Assembly: GCF_004664715.2 (NCBI RefSeq)
Contig: NC_051082.1
Span: 4,727,078-4,791,077, forward strand
Direction: 5' to 3'
DNA from: Peromyscus leucopus
Lineage: Eukaryota > Chordata > Mammalia > Rodentia > Cricetidae
Length of the DNA: 64,000 nt
The notes under the pieces are model-generated. The model searched no databases. It was not told where the DNA came from and worked only from the letters and a program-made list of their open reading frames with translations. Positions 55,194-64,000 of this stretch are shown piece after piece. The translations under genes and the position numbers were made by a program. How positions within the stretch are numbered: the stretch's first letter is position 1; each line of letters begins with the position of its first letter.

Positions 55194-55820
55194 TCACTGA
55201 ACCTGGAACTTGCCATTTCAGTGAGGCCAGCTGGCCAGTGGTTCCCAGATCTCTTTGAAATCCTTTCAATGGTTTATTAAATTCCCCACAACATGAAATG
55301 AGCCACTCCGTGGTGTCTGTCACACATGCCCACCCCCAGCAGCAGAACGCTTCCACTACTCAAAAATAAAATACCTAATGCAGTGAGAGGTCTCCCCCGA
55401 TGGTTCCTCCCACCGTCCTCTGGCAGCCAGCAGGCCTCATACTCCCCTGTGGGTCTATCTACATAGTAATATCTTCCCAGTGTAGCCCCGGGCCTTTGTC
55501 AGGGTGAGCTTTTAAGCATAAAACCATATCCTGGGAGGACATACTTCAGTTAACTTGAACAGTTAGCACTACAGAAGCCAAAAGGCATTAAGGTTAGCAC
55601 ATGAGAGACTTTTCCAGAACCGTTGACCTCGGTGGATTAGGTCTTTTAGTTTTGGCAGGTGGTGCTGTCTGCGTGCTGAATTTCACAGCCTGAATGATAC
55701 TTCCATCATGGAGTCAGTTGTGCTAGGGTCTGATGGCAAAGTAAGACCGGGGCCCTGCTACACCCTTCTAAAAAGAGCAGCTTCGTGGAGGCTGATGAGG
55801 CGTCTCCAGCACTTGATCTT
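55190..55820. other. Unique intergenic stretch
   Basis: No gene or repeat family recognised. Confidence 0.45.
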
Positions 55821-55822
55821 GA

Positions 55823-55998
55823 GCCGGGCAGTGGCGGCGCACACCTTTAATCCCAGCACTCGGGAGGCAGAGCCAGGCAGATCTCTGTGAGTTCGAGGCC
55901 AGCCTGGGCTACTACAGAGTGAGATCCAGGAAAGGCACAAAGCTACACAGAGAAACCCTGTCTCGAAAAACAAAACAAAAAAACAAACAAACAAAAAA
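55823..55998 (+). repeat. SINE B1, cricetid type
   Basis: gccgggcagtggcggcgcac, gttcgaggccagcctgggct, 'ggaaaggcacaaagctacac' and an (AAAC)n tail. Confidence 0.94.
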
Positions 55999-56004
55999 AA
56001 GCAC

Positions 56005-56162
56005 TTGATCTTGCAGGGAACCTTGGTTTGTTTCCCAGCCACCCACATGGTGGCTCACAAATGCCTGTAACTCCAGTTCCAGGGGTCCCAATGCCCTCTT
56101 CTGACCTCTGTATTCACTCAGACATACACACAGAAAATGAAATAAACGAAAACATTTTTTTA
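56005..56162 (+). repeat. SINE B2 (head missing)
   Basis: 'acccacatggtggctcacaa', 'ctgtaactccagttccaggg' and 'gaaaatgaaataaac'. Confidence 0.88.
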
Positions 56163-56609
56163 AATCTACATTTGAAAATAATAGTTTAAAAACTAAGAAA
56201 AGCTTTATGAAGACCTCATCCACATGCTTGCAATTCATGTTTCCCTGCCATACTGTGGCTTTCCTCTCCAAGGGTCACAAGATCCTCACCTTACATGATC
56301 AGGTGTCCACTGCTCTTGGGAGCCTGCCAGGGATTGGACCTGCTAGGGCACAGGGTGACTCTGAAGAAGCTGGCAGACAGGTGCAGTGGTCACAGTATTC
56401 TGTGTTCCCTTAGGCAATGGGTGGAGCCTACCATCACTGCTTCCAGCAGTGGGTGGTAACTACCGTTTCTGCCTCCTCCTTCCAGCACTTGATCTTATCT
56501 GTCGTGGTCCGTGTCCGTGTGTCGTCCCCCACCCCCACCCCCCCACCCCCGTTGTTCCCATCTTAGAAGGAGGTGGTCTCCCCTTGGGCTTTCAATGTGT
56601 ATTTTCATC

Positions 56610-56634
56610 TTTTTTTTTTTTTTTTTTTTTTTTG
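56610..56634. repeat. Poly-T run
   Basis: About 24 consecutive T; no SINE body attached that I recognise. Confidence 0.9.
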
Positions 56635-56774
56635 TTTTTCAACATTTTTTTATTTCGCTTTTAACTTTATGTGCCAAGTGCTGTTGGTCTGAAGGAAACT
56701 GGATATTTATTTTGTAGAGAGTTGTCCATGCATTTCAGGGTGATCATGTGCACTACTGACCTGGAAGGTAGACC

Positions 56775-56940
56775 TAAGGTGGCAGGATGGCTCAGCAGGT
56801 AAAAAAATACGTACCTCGCAAGCCCGACAACCTGAGTTCAATCCCCGGAACCCATCGTGGAAGCAGAGAATTAGCTGTGGCATATGTGCCCATCTTACCC
56901 TGATGATGGTGGTGGTGATGATGATGATGAAGGTAGACCT
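56775..56940 (+). repeat. SINE B3-like with (ATG)n
   Basis: 'ggcaggatggctcagcaggt', 'cctgagttcaatccccggaa'; followed by gatggtggtggtgatgatga at 56902-56930. Confidence 0.75.
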
Positions 56941-57074
56941 ATACTTAAATGTGCATTTAGTGGCCACTCCAGCCACAGAGATCAATCATCTCAAGGGAAA
57001 TTAAAACACAGAACTGTGTTCTGCCTGATGAGGTATGTCTGGAGAACAAAGATCTCATTAAAATCAAAGTGTTG

Positions 57075-57295
57075 GGCCCAAAGAGATGGCTCAGTGCTTA
57101 AGGCACTGGCTGCTCTTGCAGAGGACCTGGTTTCAATTCCTAGCATCCACACAGCAGCTCACAGTCACCTGTAACTCCAGTTCCAGGGGATCTGATGCCC
57201 TCTTCTGACCTCTGTGGGCACCAGACACACACGTGGTGCACAGACCCCCATGCAGACAAATCACTCATCCACATAAAATAACATGTTTTAAATCT
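57075..57295 (+). repeat. SINE B2
   Basis: 'aaagagatggctcagtgctt', 'cttgcagaggacctggtttc', 'ctgtaactccagttccaggg' and 'cacataaaataacatg'. Confidence 0.93.
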
Positions 57296-57307
57296 TACAA
57301 AATCCAA

Positions 57308-57425
57308 ACTGGTGCTGGCACAGTGGTGCATGCTTGGTATCCTAAGCCTTCAGGAGGTCGAGGCAGGGGGACTGCAAGTTTAGGATCTGCTTTAGTTGTA
57401 CTTTGAGACCCTGTTTCAAACAAAG
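57308..57425 (+). repeat. Old B1-like SINE
   Basis: 'ggcacagtggtgcatgcttg', 'gaggtcgaggcagggggact' and 'gagaccctgtttcaaac'. Confidence 0.7.
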
Positions 57426-57497
57426 AAGCCTCAGTGTGTTATAAAAATAGGATATGAAGGTTAAAAAGAGGCATGGGGGGTAATATGATTATGATAC

Positions 57498-57501
<4 letters not shown>

Positions 57502-57527
<26 letters not shown>
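57502..57527. repeat. (GT)n microsatellite
   Basis: About 13 GT units. Confidence 0.92.
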
Positions 57528-57528
<1 letters not shown>

Positions 57529-57529
57529 G

Positions 57530-57876
57530 GTCAAAGAATAAATTTCAAATATCCCTTAAGATATTGAAACCCAATTGTCCAGCGATTGCGTTGATGACAG
57601 TGTTGATATTGTTTTTATGTGTCTATTGTATGTGTAGCCTGGGACGAAGCCAGTGAAAAACTTCTCAGGTCACTGAACGAGCATTTAAATGAGGGAGATA
57701 GGAAAGGAGTTTCAAGACAGGTAAAGCTTCGGGAACTGACTCAGTGGGACCAGAGCCTGCGCACGCACGTGTGGGCGGGGCTCTGGTGTCCTCTGCTCTC
57801 ACCTGTCTGCCCAATGAGAAACCAGAGCCAAGTCTGAAAGCCAAGTAAAATTAGCCTGGAACATCTTGATTATTCT
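57530..57876. other. Unique intergenic stretch
   Basis: Includes a 72-codon ORF (57619-57837) with no recognisable similarity and a CpG-containing patch 'gcgcacgcacgtgtgggcgg'. Confidence 0.4.
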
Positions 57877-57877
57877 T

Positions 57878-57968
57878 CTCCCTCCTCCCCCTCCTCCCCT
57901 CCTCCCCCTCCTCCCCTCCTCCCCCTCCTCCCCCTCCTCTCTCCCTCCTCCTCCTCCTCCTCCTCCAT
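57878..57968. repeat. (CCT)n/(CCCCT)n polypyrimidine tract
   Basis: About 90 bp pure pyrimidine on the plus strand, in 6- and 3-bp steps. Confidence 0.93.
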
Positions 57969-57989
57969 GATCATCTTCTTTTTCTTCTT

Positions 57990-58198
57990 CCTTCTATTTT
58001 GTTTTGTACATGATGCGCCTTTTACCTTCATGTGTGTCTATGTATCACATATGTGCCTGGAAGTCAGGCGAGGGCATCACATCCCCTGAAACTGAATTTA
58101 AAGATGGTTGTGAACCACTATGTGGGTGCTGGGAACTGAACCTGGGTCCTCTGCAAGAGCAGCAGGTGCTCTTAACCAGTGAGCCATCTCTAGCAGCC
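57990..58198 (-). repeat. SINE B2, antisense
   Basis: 'gatggttgtgaaccactatg', 'gggtcctctgcaagagcagc' and 'gtgagccatctctagcagcc'. Confidence 0.9.
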
Positions 58199-58454
58199 CC
58201 CATCTTGGCTTCTTGGAGAGCAGGGAGGCTGTTGAAGGATTCCCAAGAGTGAAAACTGTGCTACCTTGAGTACCAGTGAAGGTGATTGACATAGGTGAAA
58301 CCCATCAAATGCCCATAAAGCTGTCATAAGCTTATTGTCCTCTCTGGGCTGCCCTGATGTAGGCTCACCATGCAGGTGCCTGCCTACCTTCCCTTTCTGC
58401 ATGGTCTGGCAGCTGCATACTGATAAGGGACGTTTCTCTTCCTAGGAAGTGTCC

Positions 58455-58535
58455 AGTTAGGGCTGGAGAATTGGCTCCACAGTTAAGAGCACTTGCTGCT
58501 CTTCCAGAGGACGTGAGTTCTGTTCGGTACCCATC
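58455..58535 (+). repeat. SINE B2 fragment (head)
   Basis: 'agggctggagaattggctcc' followed by 'agttaagagcacttgctgct' and cttccagaggacg; truncated on the right. Confidence 0.85.
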
Positions 58536-58639
58536 CAGTCTTGTTTGGGTCTTGATTTCTGTTGACCAATTATAAAAGACAGCAGGGAGGGTAGATTGGG
58601 TTTTTCGGGCTCCAGTGGGCTAGTGTAGGGAGACATCTG

Positions 58640-59560
58640 CTGGACATTGTTTTAAAAACTTTTTTTTTTCAATACAAAGTTTTTAATAACGCATGCTAAG
58701 CAAACAGAATAGCATGCTGCTGTCTCAGTTCCATCTTGCCATTGTATTTTCATGTGCACCTCCACCTCTCTCTACCCAGCTCCATCATTTTTATGGTTCT
58801 GTCTAATAAGAATCGATCAGGCACACCCAGGCTGAAAGCCACACACGTTAGTAGTGATGTGTCTGCGGTGTGCTGACTCACAGCTCTATCGAGTACAGAA
58901 GGTTTCCATTACTGCGCCAATGTCCTTCCCCCGGCGGCCCCCACCAGGCAACAATTGTTCCGAGTGTCCGCCATAGATTAACTCTGCCTGCCCCAGACAG
59001 TCAGACAAATACAATCGCATGGTGCGTGCCCTTTTGTATCTGGGTTCTTTCACAGTGTCCGGGAGGGTCTTCCATGCTCTCTCGAAACCTTTACTTCGCT
59101 TTTATTGCTACTTTCGGTCTTCAGTGCGGATGGGCCACATCCATTCTCCAGTTGATGGGTCTTTGGACGGCTTCCAGTTCCAGGCCATTCTGAATGAAGC
59201 TGTCCGTGGGCTGAACTTGGTGTTTCAGCCTTTTGTGGACCTGAGTTTACATTGCTCTTGTGTAAATACTTAGGGTGGAAGTGCTGATCAAAGGCTAGAG
59301 ATGTGGCTGACTTCATTAGAAACTGCCAGACTTCCTTTCCTGCCGGCAACGGACATGGAGCTCAGTCACATTTGGTGGTGTGGGGCACCTGACCTCTTCT
59401 GATGAAATCTTCATGGTTTTTTGTTTTTTTTCATTGCATTTCCTTGATGACGGATGGCCTTGAGCACTGTGTTGAGTGAGCATTTATCTATTTTTCTTTG
59501 TAATAAGGTCCATTCAAGTCTTTTGCCTAAGTTTTGATTTTTTTTATTATTGAACTATAG
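58640..59560 (+). repeat. L1M-type LINE 3' fragment
   Basis: 'tctgggttctttcacagtgt', 'tgtgtaaatacttagggtgg' followed by aagtgctgatc, 'agaaactgccagacttcctt' and 'ttgcatttccttgatgacgg' then 'gtccattcaagtcttttgcc' keep the order of the old mammalian L1 3' UTR. Confidence 0.8.
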
Positions 59561-59561
59561 C

Positions 59562-59700
59562 TCTCTCTCTCTCTCTTTCTCTCTCTGTGTGTGTGCACAC
59601 TCGCGTGTGTGTTTGTGCATATGCACCTGTGCACACACTCGCATGCATCCACAGAGACTGGAGGAGAGCATGAGGTGTCTCCCCTACGGCTCCCCCCTTC
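59562..59700 (-). repeat. (CT)n/(GT)n and B3/B4-like fragment, antisense
   Basis: CT run 59562-59588, then 'gtgcatatgcacctgtgcac' and 'gagactggaggagagcatga'. Confidence 0.55.
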
Positions 59701-59834
59701 ATTGTCTTTGCTATCTGTAATTGTATCCGGACCAGATGTTTTTGAGTTCTTGGCCTTTTATTCAAAGAACTGAAATAGCCCCAAATATTCAAAGAAAAGA
59801 GCTAGAGCAGCTCAGAAAGAAAATACGCTGTCGT

Positions 59835-59945
59835 GGGCGTGGTGGCAGCCTTTAATCCAGCTTGGAGAGAGACAGTGATTCTGTGAGTTGAGCCAGCTGG
59901 CTACAGTAGTTAGAAGTCAAGCTACAAGAACTGTTCGAATAACTG
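59835..59945 (+). repeat. SINE B1 with many small deletions
   Basis: 'gggcgtggtggcagccttta' followed by atccagcttggagagagaca shows a B1 framework with single bases missing ('gagttgagccagctggctac' for 'gagttcgaggccagcctggctac'). Confidence 0.75.
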
Positions 59946-59961
59946 TCAATTAACGTTAGGC

Positions 59962-60128
59962 CAGGCGTGGTGGCACATGATTTTAACCCAGCCCTCGGGA
60001 GGCAGAGGAGGCAGATCTCTGTGAGTTTGAGGCCAGCCTGGGCTACAGAGTGAGATCCAGGCCAGCCAGAACAACATAGACCCTGTCTCAAAAACAACAA
60101 CAACAACAAAAAAAAAAAAAAAAACAAA
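59962..60128 (+). repeat. SINE B1
   Basis: 'gccaggcgtggtggcacatg', 'agtttgaggccagcctgggc', 'accctgtctcaaaaac' and an A-rich tail. Confidence 0.92.
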
Positions 60129-60248
60129 AACAAATTGACAACGGGCCACAGGAATGGGGGTACTTGGACCCTCAGGGGATTGCTTACCGCTTCTCTCAAA
60201 GGAATGAGTTTGGTTTTTCAGGACAGCATAAATCTCTACTTTAAATTG

Positions 60249-60249
<1 letters not shown>

Positions 60250-60283
<34 letters not shown>

Positions 60284-60395
60284 CAAGGAACAACTTGTGG
60301 GGTTTGCTTCTTTTCTATCATGTGGGGCCCAGGGATCAAACTCAGTTCATCATTGGCGACAGGCTTGGATTAGGAAGTCCTCTGCTCACTGTGCA
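60250..60395 (-). repeat. (GT)n and B3-like fragment, antisense
   Basis: About 15 GT units (60251-60281), then 'atcatgtggggcccagggat' followed by caaactcagttcatc and 'gacaggcttgga'. Confidence 0.65.
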
Positions 60396-62135
60396 CAATT
60401 GGACGTGTATAATTAAAATTGAGTGCGTTATTTAAAGGGACATGCACAGTGTTCACTCAGAGGACACAATTTGCCTCACTGCACATGTGCCCAAGCCACT
60501 TCAGGAGGGACTGGTGTCCCCTGCTCTCACACCAGACCTAACTGGGGTGTGATGGAACAGAACCTACATTTAGTGGCTGTTAGGAGAGATGTATCCCATT
60601 GTTCAGAGCGCAGAGTGTATGTGACCACAGTTTGGTGCTTGGGGTGTGGGTAGGGGTTCCTAGTTTTCTAAAAGGCTGTTGGTGCATTGTTCAGAGATAG
60701 GTCTATGCGCATAGCACATGCAGATCAGGTCCCAGGCTGCCAAATGCTTCATTAGGAGAGAGGTGTGAGTACAGCCCAAGCCAGGTAGAGTCCTGGATTG
60801 CTACTCTATTCCCTACGCTTGCTTCCTCATCTTCAGGCAGGGTTTCTCGATGAACCAGAGGCTAGCCATTTCAGCTTGTGAGCCCCGGGCATCTCCCTGT
60901 CTCTGCCCCCAAGTGCTGGGGTTATGGGCACAGGCAGCCGGGCCTGAGTTTTAGCTGGGTGCTGGCTATTTGCTTGCTCAGGCTCTGAACAGAAGAGAGC
61001 TGGCATCCCAGGTGCAGATCCTTTGCAGCTGTAGGTTTTTAATATTTCCTCAGTTCTGAGAAGCTTCCTTGCTGGAGTCCAGCCCCCTCCTTTCTCTCTA
61101 ATCATTGTCTCTCCGTGTCTCATCTGAAAACACTTTCCACCTTCCTCTGTTTGAAAAATACTCCTATTTGGTTTTCATAGTTTTATTGATTGTACAGTCA
61201 CACGTAGATCTAAGAGCACCTCAATCTACAGATTGCGTGTTTGGCTACACACTACATGTGTATAGTGTGTATATCTATGTGTATACACATGGTGTAAGGG
61301 GAGGGTTAGGTTGTAGAGCTGGACTTGTGGATAGCTAGTGATTACTGCCCCGTCTCTGGAAATGATTTTTCATTTCTTCCCTGAAATGTCCTAGTACAAA
61401 CAACAACAAACAAACAAAAAACCCAAACTTTTTAAAAATTAATTTCAATTTGTGTGTCTGTGCACCTGTGCGTGAGGCGCCTGTGGAATCTGGGAACTGA
61501 ACTCGGCCGTTCTGCAAGGGCAGCGGGCACACTCAACTGTGCAGCTGTCTCCAGCCCGTGAACGGGGTCGGTCACCTCAGGGTGACTCTGTGACTCCCCT
61601 CCCTTTATTTTTCCTCATAAGTTTTCTTCGAGGCTGTTCGAGGAGACTGGCCTGTCTCTTCCAGATCCACGTTCGCCCTCCCACCCGCTCTGAGGTCATG
61701 AAAACTTTCTCCCTGAAGTGAACGCGATGTTAACCCTGTGGTCGCTAGGGGGCGATGGAGGCATGTTGCAATGCCCGGGAGCATCTCTTCCTTGCAGATT
61801 TCTGAGTCGTCTTTGATTTCTGGCTGTATGGTGGTACGTGAGTCAGATGTTCTCTGTGACATAATCCCTTGTCGACCATGCTGTCCCAGTCTTCTGATAC
61901 GTGGTTCACATGCCAAGGCTGGAACCTGAGGGGTGCCCACATCCCTCCATACTCTGGGCCTTCCAGAGTTGATTCCAGCAGCCTCCCGCTGGGTGATGCT
62001 TTGGGTCCACTGCCTGGTGACGACAGGCCAGCTCTGGCTGTGTCAGCCCAGTGAAGTCCCATGTCTGAAGTCCAGCACTGGGGAGAGACCCTCCAAGTCT
62101 GTCCCTCATGAGGAACCCACTGTGATAAGACTCTC
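60396..62135. other. Intergenic stretch, mostly unique
   Basis: Holds a decayed antisense B1-like piece (60835-60955: 'ggcagggtttctcgatgaac', 'ccccaagtgctggggttatg') and an antisense B2 (61430-61557: 'aactgaactcggccgttctg', 'gcagctgtctccagccc'). No other feature recognised. Confidence 0.6.
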
Positions 62136-62139
62136 TGAC

Positions 62140-62540
62140 GATGGTGACTCATTTTGGTCGTCAGCTTGACACTTGAGTTGAGGGAACCTCAGATGAGGGA
62201 CTGTCTCCATCAAGCCTGCTGGAGGACAAATCTGTGAGGCAGTTTTTGATTCATGTTAACTGGTGCGTGGTGGGGTGGGAAGATGTCGTCCAGCCCACTG
62301 CAGACAGTGACGACATCCCTGGGTAGGTGGGTCTGGGCTGTGTAAGGACCTGAGCAAGCCAGGTCCTTACACAGTCTCTGCTTCAGTTACAGCCTCTAGG
62401 TTCCTGCCTTGACTTCCCTCAGCGACTTCCCTCCCTTATATAACCTGTAAGCCAAGTCAACCCATTTGTCCCCCAAATTGCCTTTGGTCAGTGTTTTGTA
62501 TCAGCAACAGGAAGCAGACTGAGAGACTGACCCAACTCAG
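62140..62540 (+). repeat. Rodent interspersed repeat (family not assigned)
   Basis: 'gtcagcttgacacttgagtt', 'ccatcaagcctgctggagga', 'acctgtaagccaagtcaacc' and 'gtatcagcaacaggaagcag'; same broad family as 33488-33835. Includes an inverted duplication around 62340-62372 (gtaaggacctg / caggtccttac). Confidence 0.65.
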
Positions 62541-62654
62541 TTCTGGGAATTCGATGGTGAATGTAGACAGTTAGCTCTCATCAAGAGCAGGAAGCAGGGA
62601 AAGCAAGGTCTGGGTCTGGCTGCTTTCATTGCGATTTTTCTGTTCTGCATGGGC

Positions 62655-62975
62655 ATGAGCAGGTGTGGGTGGATGGGTACGCACATGTGTGCATTTGCAT
62701 TCGGAGGTCAGAGGACAACCTGTGTCCTTCCTCGGGAGCTATCCACCTTGGGTTGTCCATTAACCATCTTTTTGAAATGAAATTCCTCACGGCCTGGAAC
62801 TCATGCTGTCTGGCCAGCAGGCCCCAGGAATCTGCCTGCCACCACCTCCCAAGTGCGGGGCTGTGTGTATGCCACCGTGCTCAGCTTTTCTGCACGAGTT
62901 CTGGGGCCCACACTCAGGTCCTCAAGGTTGCATGGTGAGCATTTTACCAACTGAAGCATCTCCTCGACTCCTAGG
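62655..62975 (-). repeat. B4-like composite SINE, antisense
   Basis: 'tcggaggtcagaggacaacc', 'gaatctgcctgccaccacct' followed by cccaagtgcggggctg, and 'actgaagcatctcctcgact'. Confidence 0.75.
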
Positions 62976-63161
62976 CAGCTTTCATGCCCCCAGTTCTGCC
63001 TTTTAGCAGATCTTGGCTGTGGCTCATAACATCCCTCAGTTTCCTTACTGACCTCAGCAGAATAAACAGACTTGGGTTTAATAGGACACCACAAACCAAG
63101 TCTTTAGAATAGCAATGCACAAGCAGGTGTGAGGTTTCTATCAGCTGCCATTGCTGTTTAC

Positions 63162-63182
63162 ACACACACACACACACACAAA
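63162..63182. repeat. (CA)n microsatellite
   Basis: About 10 CA units; a second, longer (CA)n of about 22 units is at 63367-63412. Confidence 0.92.
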
Positions 63183-63214
63183 TACATATACAGACATACA
63201 TACACATGCATATA

Positions 63215-63366
63215 TCACGTGCTACTTAATGGTGGGTATGTTCTGAGAAATACACCATTAGTCAGTGTTGTTCCTATAAGAACGTTATAGACTGATACAT
63301 GGTAATGTACTGCAGGCCTAGACTACATGACATAGCCTGTGTCCCCCTGCATATATACACATTTGT

Positions 63367-63414
<48 letters not shown>

Positions 63415-63510
63415 CACACCCAAACAGGGTGCTATCTTACTGAATGCTGTGGCCAATTTTGAGACAATGGTGAGTATTTGTGAATCCAAACATACCTAAG
63501 CATGGAAAAG
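63215..63510 (+). repeat. Ancient mammalian interspersed repeat (family not assigned)
   Basis: 'tgttctgagaaatacaccat', 'tgacatagcctgtgtccccc', 'atcttactgaatgctgtggc' and 'acaatggtgagtatttgtga' follow a repeat text common across mammals; interrupted by the (CA)n at 63367. It ends about 150 bp before the Myo1h exon. Confidence 0.5.
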
Positions 63511-63655
63511 CGTGATAAAATCACCGGTGAAGACATGCTTGAATGTCTCAGCCACCATCACCTCAGCCCATTGCTGCCCCAGGGTTTAGCGTGTTTCATG
63601 GCAGACACCAGACTCCGGGTGAGTGGCCTGCTGAGGAATGTCCTGTTCCCCACAG

Positions 63656-63817
63656 AAAGAAGAAGTGAGGAAGAGACACATCCGTCTGCACATGGAGGGG
63701 ACGCTCACCGCCCGCGACAAGGTCGGAGTGCAGGACTTTGTGCTGTTGGACGCCTACACCAGCGAATCCGCCTTCCTGGAGAACCTTCGCAAGCGTTTCA
63801 GAGAGAACCTCATCTAC
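63656..63817 (+). CDS. Myo1h: Myo1h, unconventional myosin Ih: first coding exon (partial gene)
   Basis: Class I single-headed actin motor heavy chain. ATG at 63692 opens [20 protein letters not shown], then [22 protein letters not shown], the extreme N-terminus of the motor domain; mammalian MYO1H begins [16 protein letters not shown] and continues TYIG after this point, so the exon ends at 63817 in phase 0 with donor GTACGT. A good acceptor (TGTTCCCCACAG) at 63655 indicates an upstream 5' exon that I could not locate. The 12 codons before the ATG are open and in frame ([12 protein letters not shown]). MYO1C is the closest paralogue, but the MEG start and the residues shown favour MYO1H, as does the Foxn4 neighbour. 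The ATP-binding P-loop lies in later exons outside the window. Confidence 0.92.
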
Positions 63818-64000
63818 GTACGTAAGCAGCTGCTTGCACAGTCGGTCCCTCCCTGTGCACAGCCTGGAGGACCTTGAATGACCTCACCGCTAGGGGCCTG
63901 CAGGGGGCGCTCTCCACCCAGCCGGGGAGGCAGGAGTCACTTAGACCGACCTCCACCAATTGACATAACTGAAGAATCCAGAAACAGACTAGCACTGCTC
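63818..64000 (+). other. Myo1h: Start of the Myo1h intron after the first coding exon
   Basis: Intronic sequence to the window edge; nothing recognisable. Confidence 0.8.

Noticed and set aside
57619..57837. 72-codon ORF beginning MSIVCVAWDEASEK
   Set aside because: Short, with no recognised similarity and no splice context.
63619..63655. CCGG|GTGAGT donor upstream of the Myo1h acceptor suggesting a neighbouring exon
   Set aside because: The implied intron would be 37 nt, below the working minimum for vertebrate splicing.

Overview
The window is vertebrate nuclear DNA from a rodent, most likely a cricetid (hamster, vole or deer-mouse group). It carries dozens of B1, B2, B3 and B4 SINEs. Many B1 copies share a 'ggaaaggcgcaaagctacac' segment in the right half, which I associate with cricetid B1; the exact species cannot be read from the window. 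The SINEs sit among older mammalian repeats (MIR, MER5, L1M) and many dinucleotide arrays. There is no bacterial, phage or CRISPR-like content, and I found no new multi-gene system.

Only two protein genes can be supported, and their order matches the FOXN4-MYO1H neighbourhood of human 12q24.11 and mouse chromosome 5. Foxn4 (forkhead transcription factor N4) lies on the minus strand. Nine coding exons run from a start codon at 17433 down to a stop at 560; their phases all agree and give a 516-residue protein if exon 7 has its expected 97 nt. A GC-rich, CpG-rich stretch at about 17.8-18.9 kb is the likely promoter and holds a plausible non-coding exon 1. Myo1h (class I myosin heavy chain) starts on the plus strand at the far right: its first coding exon is at 63656-63817 and the rest lies outside the window.

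Layout: 1-559 Foxn4 3' UTR; 560-8297 coding exons 10 to 3; 8298-17347 long intron 2 (9 kb) with MIR fragments and candidate regulatory blocks; 17348-17436 exon 2; about 17.8-18.9 kb CpG-rich promoter; 18.9-63.6 kb, about 45 kb of intergenic DNA between the divergently transcribed genes. The intergenic part holds SINEs, L1M fragments, a rodent hAT (URR1-type) element, a solo-LTR-like element, three minisatellites (33-, 29- and 25-bp units), a long Z-DNA-prone tract and several repeat-free islands with homeodomain or SOX-like motifs that could be enhancers. Foxn4 acts in retinal and spinal progenitors, so those islands are reasonable candidates for its control, but that is inference.

The most striking observation is that Foxn4 exon 7, the N-terminal half of the DNA-binding domain, is recognisable but riddled with small insertions: about 120 bp instead of 97, with an in-frame stop and no clean donor. 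A neighbouring B1 shows the same kind of damage, and similar patches occur near 24.1, 55.1 and 59.9 kb. A low-accuracy patch in the assembly explains this better than loss of the gene.
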